NCBI RefSeq assembly: GCF_003073045.1
Contig: NC_037602.1
Coordinates: forward strand, 2,294,001 to 2,358,000
Direction: 5' to 3'
Origin: Pomacea canaliculata
Taxonomy: Eukaryota; Mollusca; Gastropoda; Architaenioglossa; Ampullariidae
Length of the DNA stretch: 64,000 nt
Shown here: positions 45,499-58,842 of the stretch, in pieces
Position numbering within the stretch: the first letter of the stretch is position 1
How the letters are laid out: every line of letters begins with the position of its first letter
Program-made: the position numbers and the translations under genes
Notes under the pieces: generated by a model
What the model was told of the DNA's origin: nothing
Database searches by the model: none
Seen by the model: only the letters and a program-made list of their open reading frames with translations

Positions 45499-48400
45499 AG
45501 AGGCCCGCACAGTACTTCAAACCTAATAAGTTGTGATCATCTGGTTGACCGATGATGTCAACTGCCTCGTACTCTACTCTCCTTCTTTCCTCTCTCTTTC
45601 TTTTCTTTTTATTAAGGAAGTAATTTTAGCATACGATACCAGTTTTCCTAGAAAAAAAAATCTAGAAATTAAAATTTTTAAAAACACCAAGGTGCAAGGA
45701 AGGAGGTGCACTCGAACTTTAAACCTTCAAAGAACTGTTCAACCTTCCATACTATTTAGCTTATGTTCATCAGACATAACCCAAGCTTGTTTTTTTTTTT
45801 TCTTAGCAGTCGAATGTTTCATTAAAGATTACTAACAGATCAACCAGTATCCATATTATCATCTTCTCTATATAAGTAACTGTAGACAAGGCCAGACTTA
45901 AAGATGGTTCAGTTCTATTTTCTCACTTTCTTTCATTATAGACAAATTCACAGCAAACACTTCTTTCCCTTTCATTATACAATCTCCAAGAATCTTCTTT
46001 TCGCGGTTTAAGTTTACCACACATGTTTAAACTCACAATTAAATTTCCTAGTTAATAATTTAATAGATATTACACACTATCTAACCAATAAATGACTAAC
46101 TCCAGATGTTAAGAGCAGACCTCTACGGACACCTTTTTCGTCAATCATAGTAAAAATAAGAACTAATAATAATCCATTTTCAGCTCAGTTTGTAAATCAT
46201 ATACCTCCGTGAGGTCAATGAGTACACAAATGACCAGGTTTCACTGGCATCTTTATTCTGTCATCCTCGCCACCTCAACGAGTAAGTCGTGAAACTTTGG
46301 TAGGTGATGGCCATTTCACTTCCTTGGTATCAGGACAAGGACTGGCACTGCAACGACTTTTTCTGAACCCAAGCCGACCATTAAATAAATGGTGGTCATT
46401 GCATGAGTCTGTGGGCTTAGTTGTTGGGTGGATAGGTTGAGAGTAAGGTTGTACCAAACTCTTGAGTATCTCTAGCTTTCTCTCTGTCCCCCACACTCAT
46501 ACAGACTATGCTCCTCATGTCTCACATAAAGGTTTTGTCGATTCCCTTTCATGAAACAGTTTTGCTCGAGGGGAAAAACCTTATAGTTATTTACAGAATT
46601 TTATTGTTTAAGGAGGCAATCATAATTGGTCTCTCTTCAATCTACAGCAATCACACTTTATTCACGGACGCACACACACGAACACATACAAACATTCACT
46701 CTCATGCAGGAAACCCATTTTCTTTTATTTGCTAGAATCTACCGTGCTTCAAGGCCTTGTTCTCTCTCCATTGTCAACAAATAATCACAGCCATACAGGG
46801 GTCTGCCATCTGGAAGGTGTTGTGCCCCTAGGGAGGCATGTTTGTACACTTGTATCCACACTGCAGGAACAATCTCTGACGACTCGCCATCAAACAAAGC
46901 TGACTATATAAGTGATTGGTCTCCCCTGAGTGCAAGTCACTCCACATATCGTCTATTGATGGCGAATTGATTGGCTGCAGGACCTCAACACAATGAGCAC
47001 AAAGTAGGAACAAGGGTCCAGATGACACACCTTTGCAGCTGCTAATATTGCCTCAAGAAATGAATGAATGGTCAGACAAATTTGCAGACTATCACGGAAT
47101 ATAATGCAAAAACATTGCTCACTTAAGCTCTGTACAATTCACTAGGATATGTAGGGTTAAAAGTACATTTATTAACTGGTTAAGATAGAAACTCATGAAA
47201 CCTTGTAGTTTTTGTGAAATTTCACATCATACCTGTCCAGTCTCAGTCTCAGTAACTTTCCAACTGGCTCTCTGCTATTTTATGTTTTAGCAATTGTTTT
47301 TAGAGAAAGTAGGCAAGGAAATAAAACTGAGAAAAACTTCTTCAAAAAAAATCTCAAGGATACAATGGACTTGGGAACAGGCTCCAGGCTGGTGAGCTTA
47401 ACACACACACACAGATTTACACTTGTGAGATTCCTTGACATAAAGAAAGAAGTGCATGCAAGTAGAATTTTCTAAACACCTCTAGGCTATTTTTGGCTCA
47501 AGTTTTTTTCCCCATTCAAAAAAAGTCCTGACATTATAAACACAGATGGCGGGGTACAACGAAGAGGAGAGCTCGCAGCAAGCAGCACAGATTGAAAATT
47601 GAACAGAGAGAGAGAAAAAAAAACATTTCACCTGCGAGGAGTATTTTTTTTGTAACAGGCTAGTAATAACCACGTGACTTTTCTTGTTTAGTTTCCTGTG
47701 GGCGGCCCGATGCCCAGTGGCTACCTCCCTGACCCTCCAGTTCTCTCGCGCGGTGATGCACGTGCATGTTCACAAACGCTCACAAAACCTAGTCTCATGT
47801 TGTCCACATCATTACTCCCCATCTCGCCCATCCATCACTCTCATGTCCGTGTGTGTGTGTGTGCAGCAGACTCCTCAACGGCTCCAGTTGTTCGTCCTGA
47901 ACTTTTGCACCTGCCACGTGACCCGACATTGGGACTGCACTTCGTGTCATCTGCCAGTTCGTAAACTTCCGTTGTCCCGACCTTGGCAATATTAAATCTG
48001 AACGAAGAAATAAAGGTTGAGAACTGGTTATTTGCGGTGTTTTTTTTTTATACCATTTCGCGACCTATTCAATCATTGATTGTTCATATTACGATCGTCA
48101 GCCACATCATCAACGCTTCTTTATAATATTTATAGTTATAGAATTGGTGGCCATCAAATTCTTGCAGAATTCAAATTGCTTTAATCATTGCTGCTATTCA
48201 CGAACTGCAGCAACCAAAAAAGAAGAAGGAGAAGAAAAAGATGATGATAATGGTGGTGGTGGTGAAAGATGTGAATGAGAACTGCAAGGAGTATTTTAAA
48301 TAAATGCGTCTAATGTATTAGAAATTCTTCATCATCCTATTATCTGAGAAAAATACATTTACTAAGCAGTGAAATCACCAGTCCATAGAAAAACCGAGTA

Positions 48401-50310
48401 AATTGTTCTGAAGTGTGTCTGGTGGATGTAATTACACCACAATACTTCCTGACAATGCAGTAACTTTGTTAGAAATGTTTGTGTCTGTAAGATATATTTC
48501 TCTCTCATTCACTCACTCATTCACTCCACAACCACACACACCGCTTATGCAAACACATATAGTACATATGGATGTATGTATGGACGGATGGATGACTTCA
48601 AGAGATAAAGTATGAATGTATAAGACACACTTGTGTGGAGATGCAAAGCTCACTCTTACTTTCGGTAGATGTCTACCTCATGTTTCCTTCGACCAAACTA
48701 TACAAAAAGAAACAAAAATGGACAAACGAAGAGCAAATAATATTTCAAGAAAATAAGTATCAGACTGTTAATGATGTATAAATTAAGAATTTACTTTACA
48801 CAAGAACAAATTTCTGGAGTCGAACCATGCACCCTTTCGTCAAGTCGCCCTGGCAACGATGCTGGGGACAGTACAAGTCAGCAATTCTGTCAGTATTTTA
48901 CTTCCATACTCTTGTCACAAATGTTAGTATTTCGAGGTTAAATGCACATCATCATAGGCATTGTATCACTGTATGCTATATTCACGGTCACAACAAAGCT
49001 GTATATCTCGGGAATCATTCAATCCTTCCCAACGATCTTCGCAACAAGGACAACAGCAACATCAAACAACATGTAGGTATAGATACCAACGGCTAACAAT
49101 GGCTTCACAGACTCTATCATTAGCATGCTTTAAGTGCTGTACAGTGTACATGGCCGAGGTTATTATGTATAACCCATGAGTACACAACAACATGCCGCAG
49201 TGTGGTGTGTCAACACAGGAATAGTTTTGTCAACAAACTCGTCCTGGTGGTGACTTGGAGGACATCAGCAAAGAAGAAACAATGGCAACATAAATAATGG
49301 ATGCAAGTTGTATTGGAGTTAAAGACCAACCTTCGCGATGGTTTAGCTCCGTGTCCGTTTCAACAGATGATAATAACAACAAAAAAGTCATAATCTCCAA
49401 CACAGAGACAAATAAATGACAAAATGTTTAGAAGAAGTTCAACAAGGGTGTCACAGTTCAAACATTTTGTAGACAACTTTAACAGCACGCAGTCCCTAGG
49501 CACAAAATTACATGTTGAGCCAATAGTTTTCACACTAACATGCTAAACGATGTCGTACTTATCCTCTTCTCTGATGATTTATTTGTTCCTCGTTTTTATT
49601 TGTTTTTCACGAGCTTGGGTAGCATCCTAACGACAGCAGTTAAAATATTATTTTCCCTCCAGATGCCTTCGAAAGTGATTACCATCATCACCTCTCTTTG
49701 AGCTGCTGGCGCTCTCCTGTCGTAAAGAAAGACGGGTGTTCATCAGGGTACATGTTATTAGTCCTTTGATCTCATCCACAGCGAGGCTGAGTGCACGATG
49801 ATCCGTTGTACGAGACGTGCATGTTAAAACCATCTAACCTGTCTTCGAGTGTCAGTCACGAGAGCGAGACAAAGATGATGACCCCAGTCTTACACTTAGG
49901 TCTCCGTCAGGTTGTTTTGGAACAGGTCTGACAACAAACTTGTTTTGTACATCCACCTTTCTTCCCCAAGCCTGGAACTAAGACGCGACTATCGAGGATG
50001 AAAGTCTTCACGAGTTTTAAAAAGTTTTAAGAAGCTGTCGGTCAGAAAGCAGATGAACCTATTTTGGGCCAAAGGAAACTATGAAAATTGTCCTATAAAC
50101 GAATTTTTAAAATCCACCTTGTATCGCCTTTAAATTTTAGATGTACTAAACAAACACTTGACACTGTGTAGGTAATACTTTTTTAATCAGTTCTTTCATT
50201 GTTTGCATGAATACTTCAACCCCCTCGAGTATTCATCGGAAACAAAATCGCGCGCACGTACTGCTCCATTTCATTGCAATTGTGAGGATTAGTCTGAAGC
50301 GAAACCATGT
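45499..50310. other. large stretch without a supported gene
   Basis: AT-rich. A possible terminal exon at about 47866-47993 (after GTGTGCAG, with AATAAA at 48008) was considered but has three plausible frames and no recognisable protein. A TATATAAG box lies near 46904 with nothing downstream. Short CA, GGA and GAT repeats occur. Confidence 0.5.
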
Positions 50311-50317
50311 TTTTTTC

Positions 50318-50345
50318 TGGCTGGCTGGCTGGTTGGCTGGCTAGA
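50318..50345 (+). repeat. (GGCT)n microsatellite
   Basis: Imperfect CTGG/GGCT tetranucleotide run. Confidence 0.85.
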
Positions 50346-50406
50346 TCAGGGGTAAGCAAGCGTTGCCACGAAGCCTCGAGTATTGTCACACAGTTCAACT
50401 ACCTTA

Positions 50407-50438
50407 CCCACCAACCCACCAACCCACCAACCCACCAA
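50407..50438 (+). repeat. (CCCACCAA)4 tandem repeat
   Basis: Four perfect 8-bp units. Confidence 0.97.
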
Positions 50439-50831
50439 CCCCAAGACTGGCCTTCGTCGATGCTTGAACCTTTACTGGCTTTCAGGGGTCTTCGGGTCTT
50501 TGAGTCCTCTTCTGACCTGTAAGACCTTTGACCTTTCTCTCCACCACCTTGTCAAAGTTCACCATGCGAGTAGGAGGGTAGGAAAAGAGGGTGATCCCCA
50601 CTATCCGCTCCTTATGGTGTCGCAGAGATCCAGACTGATCCCACCTTCTTCCTCGTTAAACGAGCAAAAAGCTAGGCGCATCCTTCAGAAAAGAATTCCT
50701 CTTTCAAAACAAAAGCATGTTGGATGTGGATGGCTAGAGGACACTGTTCTGGTCCTGCCCCGTGACATGAGTCACGTGCAAAAGAGATTTAAAAAAAAAA
50801 GAAACTCACAGTCCACTGCTCCTGGCTTCCG
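50439..50831. other. 3' flank of the GPCR gene
   Basis: Non-coding on the GPCR strand. No canonical polyadenylation signal was fixed. Confidence 0.4.
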
Positions 50832-52151
50832 TCATACGTTCGTCTCCTCGGTGTCCCTGAGTTCATTGTCCCCGTGACCATTCATCGACACCCACACGCT
50901 TTTTGTTTTGTTGCTGCCCCGGACGCTGCTCTTGAGGCTGCTGTACTCCTTGGGGATGGACAGAGTGAACTTGGCGCACACAGCTCGCAGGAACAGCTTC
51001 TTCAACTCCTTGCGGAAGATCTTGCCCGTGATGACATAGATGAAGATGTTGAAGGCGTACTGCGTCGTGCCGTACTCTTTGATGGAGGTCAGCACGAGCT
51101 CGTAAGTCATCACGCGCTGATTCTGAGGGTCTTCCGGGTTTATTAGAGAGCCGTTGGGGTGGATCAAGTTCTCGTAATTGAATTCGAAGAAGAGAGAGTA
51201 GACGATGGTCACTGGGAGGGTGGTGAGGATGAGATAGAAGGAGACAGCCAACAGCATCACCGTGGTGGCGGAGGTCCGCTGCGAGTGGCTCTGCAGCGTG
51301 TGCGACTCCACCCGCGACATGCGGCGCAGCTCGGCGATGACCAGGATGTTGAGCGACAGCACCGCCAGCGGCACCAGCAGGAACGTCAGGATCTCGATGC
51401 TGAGGTTCCAGAGCAGCATCAGGCTGGTGGTTCCGCCGGCGCTGACCTCCGGACGAGGGCCACAGTCCATGGATTGCTGGTGGGTGTCGTTGGAGCTGGT
51501 GCTGGTGTCGTTGTTCAGCGATCCGGCGTGCATGGTGTAGAAGTAGCCCTGCACGGCGCTCAGGCATATGGCCAGCACGACCAGGATGGCGATGACGATC
51601 TTGGCACGCCGGACCGTGCAGTACTTCTCGCGCCGAAACGGATGGCAGATGGAGATGTACCGCTCGGTGGTGAAGCCCAGCACCAGAAGCGGGCCGAGGT
51701 ACTGGGAGGCCATGAACACGATCGGGAACACCTGGCACACCATCGTGGTGTTGAGCAAGTGTACCTGCCACGCCATGTGCAACTCGAACACCACGTGCAG
51801 CGACAGGAAGACAAAGTCGTCGAGGGCCAATGCCGCCAGGTAACAGCCAGACGAATGCCGCATGCGCTTCTGAATCCAGATGATGAAGGAGAGGATGTTA
51901 CCCGGGAAACCCACCAGGTAGATGAAAGGAGTAACGTAGCGGTCGATGGCTATGTTCTTGGCGTCGTGCACGGCGTAGTCATGTTTGGCGGTGTTAGAGG
52001 GCGCCACTGTCTTAGTCTCGTTGAAGGTGGTTCTTGTTGTTGTGACGTTGGTGTACGTCACGTTCTCGAAGGCCGAGACATTGGAAGCGGTGACGAACAA
52101 CAGCCACAACACACACAGGACGAAGTACATGATTTTGGTGACTGCAAGCAT
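50832..52151 (-). CDS. class A (rhodopsin-type) orphan GPCR, neuropeptide-receptor-like
   Basis: A plasma-membrane receptor of 439 residues in one coding exon. A hydrophobic N-terminal segment (YFVLCVLWLLFVTA) may be a signal peptide. It is followed by an N-glycosylation-rich tail (NVT, NVT, NET). Seven membrane segments fall near 72-94 (GFPGN), 104-126 (LAALALDD), 138-160, 184-205, 243-273, 295-320 and 352-375. ERYISICHPF (163-172) stands for the DRY box. C139 and C230 can form the usual disulfide. TM6 has LTTLP instead of CWxP, and TM7 has NIFIY instead of NPxxY. These changes are typical of divergent protostome peptide receptors. The minus-strand TTTTAATTTTCAG ends exactly before the ATG, so the 5' untranslated region is probably on a separate exon. 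The frame is clean. The ligand cannot be told from sequence. Confidence 0.9.
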   Translation of the reverse strand: MLAVTKIMYFVLCVLWLLFVTASNVSAFENVTYTNVTTTRTTFNETKTVAPSNTAKHDYAVHDAKNIAIDRYVTPFIYLVGFPGNILSFIIWIQKRMRHSSGCYLAALALDDFVFLSLHVVFELHMAWQVHLLNTTMVCQVFPIVFMASQYLGPLLVLGFTTERYISICHPFRREKYCTVRRAKIVIAILVVLAICLSAVQGYFYTMHAGSLNNDTSTSSNDTHQQSMDCGPRPEVSAGGTTSLMLLWNLSIEILTFLLVPLAVLSLNILVIAELRRMSRVESHTLQSHSQRTSATTVMLLAVSFYLILTTLPVTIVYSLFFEFNYENLIHPNGSLINPEDPQNQRVMTYELVLTSIKEYGTTQYAFNIFIYVITGKIFRKELKKLFLRAVCAKFTLSIPKEYSSLKSSVRGSNKTKSVWVSMNGHGDNELRDTEETNV

Positions 52152-52718
52152 CTGAAAATTAAAAAAAATATTTAAAAGGATAAATAAAATAGATAAGAAT
52201 GGAGATTCTTTCGTCTTTCACGTTTTCTGATTGATTTAATCTTTGAAAGTTTTAAGTCTCTACTGAGTTCTGTTTCAAAGACACAAACATCCTTTAGTTG
52301 CTTAAAGCCTGTGCCATCAGAGAGCTTCGTTATAAAACCTTTTTTTTTTCCATTTGCACTCCTGTGACCTGAGCATACAGGTCCACCTACAATACAACAA
52401 CGAGGCTGGTCGTGCGTCAGGTGGTGAAAGTACCTCTGCTCTCCGCCAGATGGCGTCATGCGACACCGTGAGGGGAGGAGAGACAGACCACTCTAACCTT
52501 TTCATTGCAGGTCGAGTTGATTAATGAAGTTCGGCCTACGCAAGCATTGTTGTGCTCACACCTGCCAGAGGTTGCAGGTGCCGACATCGCCGTTTTTGTC
52601 AGGTACACGTCACAGTCTCACGAACTTTCACTTTCCTCCTCTGATCGCATCACCCCTACACACACTCTCTCCATCGTCATGTTACCAGTTTCAGTCCCTC
52701 CTTCTTATGCTTTTCCAA
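52152..52718. other. GPCR 5' flank or 5' intron
   Basis: No coding feature. Presumably contains the intron before the GPCR coding exon; its first exon was not found. Confidence 0.4.
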
Positions 52719-53410
52719 TAGAAAAAGACAAAAGAAAAAAAACGAAGGAAAAGGAAGTAGAGAGGAAGAGAAGAGGATAAGTCGTGAATAAGTTATAGAA
52801 AAAGAGAAAAAGAGGAAGGAGAGCTAACAGAAAAAAAAGAGAAAGAAATAAAAGAAATTAACAGAAGTATAGAAAAATGAGAGTGCATTAATAAAGGGAA
52901 GATAGTACAAGGATGGTAATAGAAAAAAAAGCAGAGGAGAGAGAGAACTATCAAACAAAAATTGGGAGATAATAAAAGAAAAAAAAGGGATACAGCACTT
53001 AGGGGAGGTAATAGGAAAGAAAAGAAGCATGGGAATAAGAGAAGATAACTAGTGGGAGGTAACACAAGACGAAAGTGGAGAAGGAAATAAAGAAGAAGAC
53101 GGGTAGATAAGAGAAGAAAGAAGTTGGAAAGGTATCAGAGCAAACAGAACAAATGAAGTTATACAAAGAAGAAAGGAAAAAAAAATGGGGCAGTAAAAGA
53201 GGAAAACAATAATTCATCCAAATAAAAAAAAGGATAGACTAGACGGTTCATGCTCACTTTATCTTGCTCAGGAAAGTAACCGCATGTAGGTGAACAAGCT
53301 CACAAAAAGTCGGAAGATTGATGGAGTGAGAAGTTGTGAGGAAGGGAAGAAGGAAGAGAAAGCGAGCGAAGGGAATGAATGCGTGAGACGCGGGATGGAA
53401 GGAGAGACTA
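52719..53410 (+). repeat. ~700-bp purine-rich strand
   Basis: The plus strand is overwhelmingly A and G (GAAAAAGACAAAAG, AAAGAGAAAAAGAGGAAGG and similar) without a fixed period, forming a cryptic simple or low-complexity region. The minus strand gives long spurious F/S/L-rich frames. Confidence 0.85.
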
Positions 53411-56201
53411 ATGCTAAAAATTCGTTAATAGTAAGTTAGCTCAAAGACCGCTGACCACCACAATTGTGATTTATGAATCATTTTCTTGTCTCTCTATCGA
53501 GTCTCGCCGGCGAGTCGTGAATAAACGAAGATCTTGAGGACCTTCTGAGTCCTAATCAGATCGCACGAGCGTGAAATATGGGGAGTGATTAGCTACCTGG
53601 TGAATTATTGTACAGGGAGGGAAAGGAAAGGTCCCGCCGACTGTCCCATCAATCAACATCCCAAAGTCTCTGATTTTACGAACTTTCTTAACCAACAAAT
53701 GTTAAACTTGTCACCAAGTTTGACAACCATTGTCGTTGTCGTCGTCACAGTCATCACTGTTATTGTCATTATCATTAGCAATTATCGCATTAGTGAACAC
53801 AAAGTGAATTAGTTTTTCACTGTTTAGTTTAAGCTTCAAACTTTGACAACAAAAATAATTTATATTTAAACACTCCAATAACAAACTCATTTGCTTTAAC
53901 AAACGCTGTCTCCAAGTTTTAACTGACATAAACTCGTTGAAAGTCGTTTCTGATAATAAACATTTCTGCAGGCTCTGAATTTCGAGTGTCGTTCAAAGTA
54001 TCTGCTTACGAGAATTTGGCGAAGGTAATTCTATCCTTGATCGAGGCTTGCGGGAAATTCAACTGAGAAGCGAGTTGCCGCCCCGGAGAATTCTGTTTCC
54101 TGTCTTCATGTCCACAAGACTTTGCGAACGCTTAGCCGAGCGCCTAGAGCCACAAACAGGCCATTACCAACCGAAATCAAATAGTTTCTCCATTTTAATT
54201 CGGACCATTGAAAACTTGTGAACTCGTTAAAGATGGGAAAACAAAATCATACATTTTAGCCAAAATTAAACTGTCTCTGCCTCCAGCAAAGGAAATTACA
54301 TGTGCCGAAGATGGCAACGATTTCAGTAACAGAACCAACGGCACTTTTTTACATTCGTTTACTTGTCTGAGTTATGTTTGAAAATCTCTTTCATTTCATG
54401 GACGAAGAAGCAGTTTCTCATATTAAAGATGCTGAAGGAAGCGTCAACAAGTTAAACTACTTACTGAGATAATTGCGAAAATATTTATAACTCTTGCTGC
54501 TAGGGTTAAGCCAGCTTTGCTACTTAGCTCATCTTTAATTTAAAAAATTAAAAAGCCGCGAATTACATGAATGAAGGCTAATGGAAAAAATATATTTTAT
54601 GCTAAAATATTTTCTAATATCTCCTGCCGCATATTGAAAATGTCGGCCTACTGTTACCTTCTTCAAAAAACTTCAGTAATGACCCGGATGATAGTGGTCA
54701 CTTCATTTGAGTTTAAAAGCAGAAAGATGAAAACTGCAAAAGACAATGACAAACCACTTCCAGAGGCTAAAAACTATAAATTTAATGCTGTGTCTGGTTT
54801 AAAAGTACATTCCACCTCTGTCCTCAAGGATTAGTGATGCTAGCATCAACCTGATGAGACCAACTGTTATCCACTGCAAAAAGAAAAAAAAGTAAAGCTA
54901 ATTTTTTCATTACCTGCAGCAGGCGTGAGAAAAGTGTGGCGGCAGTGTGGAGGGGGGAGTTAAGGGGAAGTAAGTGGGGCTTGCGAAGAATAACACAGGT
55001 GAGGTAGAGAGATCGACAGGTAACTAGGTTACTAGTGTTGTGCCCACTACACAGGGTTAACTGATCGTTAAGGGATCGAACCTTCCACGACACTTGACGG
55101 CTAACCTACATGTCACACTTACAGCAATCACACTTAAATTACCCCTAAATTATCCCTCGCTATTTTCATTCTAATGTTAACTCTTCCGTTTCTCTCCTCG
55201 GGTGCCATTGAGCTTTCAAGCGAGGCTCACAAAGGCCGGGAGTAAGTTATTTCCAACTTCCGGCGACCTGCGCGAAAGTGTTTCATAACTTGGGGCTCTG
55301 TACCGGGTGGCCTTTGTTTTCTTTATCTCTCCTTCTCTTTCCACCCCTGGGGGATCTGCTAACAAGGGAACCCATTAAAAAAACATCTGTAGTGACAGCA
55401 GCAAGGACATCAAAGGGAGGCAATAAAGCTGCGCGAGTTCTCACGCGCCACGTGCGTTCGTGAGACTGTTCGTCAGATGCCGCCGCCACCTTGCCTGTCT
55501 CACAGCTATTCGTTTGAAAATAAAAAAAAAAAATGAAATTACGAGAAGGTCGAAGAAATTCACTGCTTGGAATCTCCTCCAGCAAATTACCTACCTTCGT
55601 CTACTCACCTACAAGAGTTAGGTAAACAAATAATTTACAGCTTTAGAAAATCTTTAAGTCTGACAACTTCTCCCCAATATTGCAGTTAGCTGTCGTCGGT
55701 GGAATATCAAAGGTTGTGTGGTTTTGATTTTACCTAATCACTTAACAGGTGTCGTGCAGCTTTCTTGTAGTCTGATGTAGTCAATCTAGGATGGATATAT
55801 TTTTTTTCGTCCGCGCCACTAACACTCTCTGTTCATATCTGAAAAAATAATCTTTCTTGTAAAAGGAGCAGCCTGCTGTTACAGCCGACCGTGTGACTCC
55901 AAAATGAAAGACTGAATATTGATGAAAAAAAATGTCCGAGTTGTTGTGCTGCCAACTCACAAACAATAAACATTTATATCAGGAGAAGAATGCGAGGAGT
56001 AAGAACGCACAAACCAGCTTTGTGCACGCACAGTTCGTGTAAACTCTGGTTCGGTTCTCAGCACTTTTGCCGCAGTATGTTTCTGCTTCTAACCCAGGGT
56101 TAAATATCAACACCTGGCACAACTGTTCCTTTAAAGCACCTTAAGGTTTGATCTTTAATACTCGGAACGAAGCATGCAGAAATATTCTCTGTTTTAAAGA
56201 C
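53411..56201. other. no gene seen
   Basis: Unrecognised. A somewhat CpG-richer patch lies at 55200-55480. No exon could be defined. Confidence 0.5.
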
Positions 56202-56342
56202 CAGTTGCACCACACATTTCTAATTTTATACCTTTACAGGACTTAATGATATTTAAATAATCAGTTTTTTAGGAACACAGTACACACTATGCTAGAACTT
56301 TAAAACTTTTAAATAAATAAATTTATTCAAGGCAGACTTTCG
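56202..56342 (+). repeat. dispersed repeat pair 2, copy B
   Basis: Direct-orientation partner of 37946-38095, 18 kb away: CACCACACATTTCTAATTTT, AGGACTTAAT, TAGAACTTTAAAACTTTTAA and AATAAATAAATTTATTCAAG. Confidence 0.75.
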
Positions 56343-58842
56343 TTCTCGAAATGTTTCGTATTCACTTGCTCAGCGTGTCTAGATGACATTGGAAATATAT
56401 CTGAAAACCGTAATTTACTTCTTTAGACAAGTTTTAAGTTGTATTAACATCTTCTGCAAATAGACCCAGGTCCTCAGCCGCAGGCTAAAAAGCTGGAAAT
56501 AGTAAAAGCTTGTGTGGACAGTTTTATGACAGGCAACAAGACAAGGATAAAACCCACGTCAACATTTTTTTGTCCAAGAGTTTAAGAAAAAAATTGTTCT
56601 TTTTTGAGATTGAATTTTAAAAAATGAGTTGTGTAGGATGGGAGGTCAAGCTAAGCATGCTGACGTAGATGTTTAAGAAGACAGGCGAGAATGGAGAGAA
56701 AGAGAGAGAGAAAGAGAGAGAAAGTGTCTTTTTGTTCGTCGTCTTACCTTTCTTTGCACTAAAGCTTCTTTCCCAGAAGAGGAAGGTTTCGTCAAGGTAA
56801 CAACTTCCACCAGTTCTCCGGGCAAGCAACCAGTCTGGGTTTAAATCCACTTCTGTTTACCACTCTAGATTAGGACAATCAGAAAAAAACACAAAAATAG
56901 ATAAACTCTTCCTCTTCGTCTGTAGAGAATCCCGGATATGAACCCATCCCTGCGAGATTAGAACCAGGAGAGATAACATTTAGTTATATGTAAATAAAAA
57001 TACGCAAACCCTTTGATCAAAAGTATCACCGTGTTAATACCTATATATACTCGAATGATCTTATATGTTTGTATGGTGATCTATGTTTGTGATGTTCCTT
57101 AACTCCTCAAAAAAGCCTTTGCAGCTCAGCGATGACACAAGGAAGTCTTCATGTCACTGAGAACATTTTTCAGGCCATCGTCTGGAAATCGCCATTAATG
57201 CTGGCCTTTGTCCACAGAATGAACTGGAGTATACAGACTCACTTAAAGGGGCGGTAATCGGGGCTTTACGTCAAGGGAGGTAAGAGGTTGATTCATTGCC
57301 AGCTGTTGAAAATCTGCGATCGCGATTGGTGCGCCGTGTGCGCGCGGGCTTTGATTATCGGACTTGTTGCAAGAGTGATGCAAGGTGGGGAGCTGAGGTG
57401 GCCTCCCGCTCCCATTATACTTACCCACCCACCCTCACACATCCGGGTAGCTGCATACACAGAACTCTGCCACTATTGGCAAGTAATGCAGTGAAAGGGT
57501 TTGACTGTTTACCTCCCCCAAGACTTCTTGGCTGTAAGTAGCTGACGATGACGACGATACTGATGACAGTAGTGACGACGAACACAACGATACCATGCCA
57601 GACGATGCACTGTCTTTATTTATTGTGGTTTGCTTATTTTTCTGTCTTGAAGTTTTCATTTACTCTAAAAAATTTGCGCAAGAAGACTAAGACACAAAGA
57701 TCAGCTAAAAACAAAAACAAAAATGTCTTGGCATTTTGCTGTGAATAAAGTAAATACAGTTTATGTGCGTGCATGCGCGACCAAGCTTTTTACTTGTTAT
57801 TTATGTAAATCCACATGGACTGTCAGATCCTAACCAGATTTTACACAAGCAGTCTTCGTCCACAGGAAGGGCGTGTATTATGTCTGATTTGTGTATTTTG
57901 CTTTGAAGTATCTTTATTTTAATGTTTATTGGGCTGGCTAGAAGATGTTACTGTTGGCACCAAAGTAAAAGAATGTACCCGGCAGTTGCTAATGTTGACA
58001 GGGAGGTAAATTTAGAGGAAGTCCAGAGAGAGAGAGGAGCTAATAAGAAGCAGACTGAAAGAGTGCAGCAACTGGCGCCATCACAGTTTATCTTCCCTTC
58101 ATTGGAAATGGTGTGTGATGTCATGGGGACCACGGTGTTCCAGCGCTCCATCTGGACCAGACTGCGCTTCCAGACTGGGACACAAAGGCTCCTGATGGAC
58201 TACTTCACCTCTAGTATCATTTCTTCTTCTTGACAGTTCTTGATAATGATGATGACGACCATGACAATGGGGCGATAGCCTAATGATTCACTCTAATGTA
58301 TCTCTCTCTTTCTTTCTCTCTCTCATACAGACACGTATTTTTTCTTACTCGTCGAGAAACACGCACGTGCACAATTGTAGATTATAGACCCTTGAACCAC
58401 TTTCTCTATCTTCAAAAGGTGACAAGCCCAAGACTAGTTCCTATCGTTGCCGGTCGTCAGCGGACGATCCTGTGGAACGTAACGGTTTCTCAAACGTCAC
58501 GTCACGTCACGCGAGGAGTGTTTTAGAACGAACAACAACGGTATGTGTAAAAAAAAAATACAGTCGCACCTAACATTAAAAAGAAAACCTTCTCGAAACA
58601 ATCAAATATTTCTGTGCAACCGGAATTATAATTTTTGGTGTTTATTTCCTGTGATAAGTCTAAGTGGCACTCAGACATGACAGTTCTGGGACTTTGTTTT
58701 GTCATTCGGATATCGCGATAAATTACAATATGTGTAGTAAGCGAGAAGTGTATCGTCTTTCAGTTAAAGCCTCATACATTTACACCCTAAACAATATTTT
58801 TCACTATATTAGACAAAGAAGTGAACGATATATACTCTACAT
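56343..58842. other. no gene seen
   Basis: GA repeats near 56695-56722. Three overlapping CGTCA motifs at about 58495-58511 resemble CRE half-sites. No coding region is supported. Confidence 0.5.

Noticed and set aside
47866-48014. Possible terminal exon with AATAAA
   Set aside because: Three frames are equally open, no protein is recognised, and no partner exon was found.
50863-51771. 302-codon open frame on the minus strand
   Set aside because: Alternative frame of the GPCR, low complexity, rich in H/R/A/P.
51159-52175. 338-codon open frame on the plus strand
   Set aside because: It is the antisense of the GPCR, held open by the GC-rich codon use of the real gene. It has no domain.
52793-53217. 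F/S/L-rich minus-strand frames
   Set aside because: Produced by the pyrimidine-rich complement of the purine tract.
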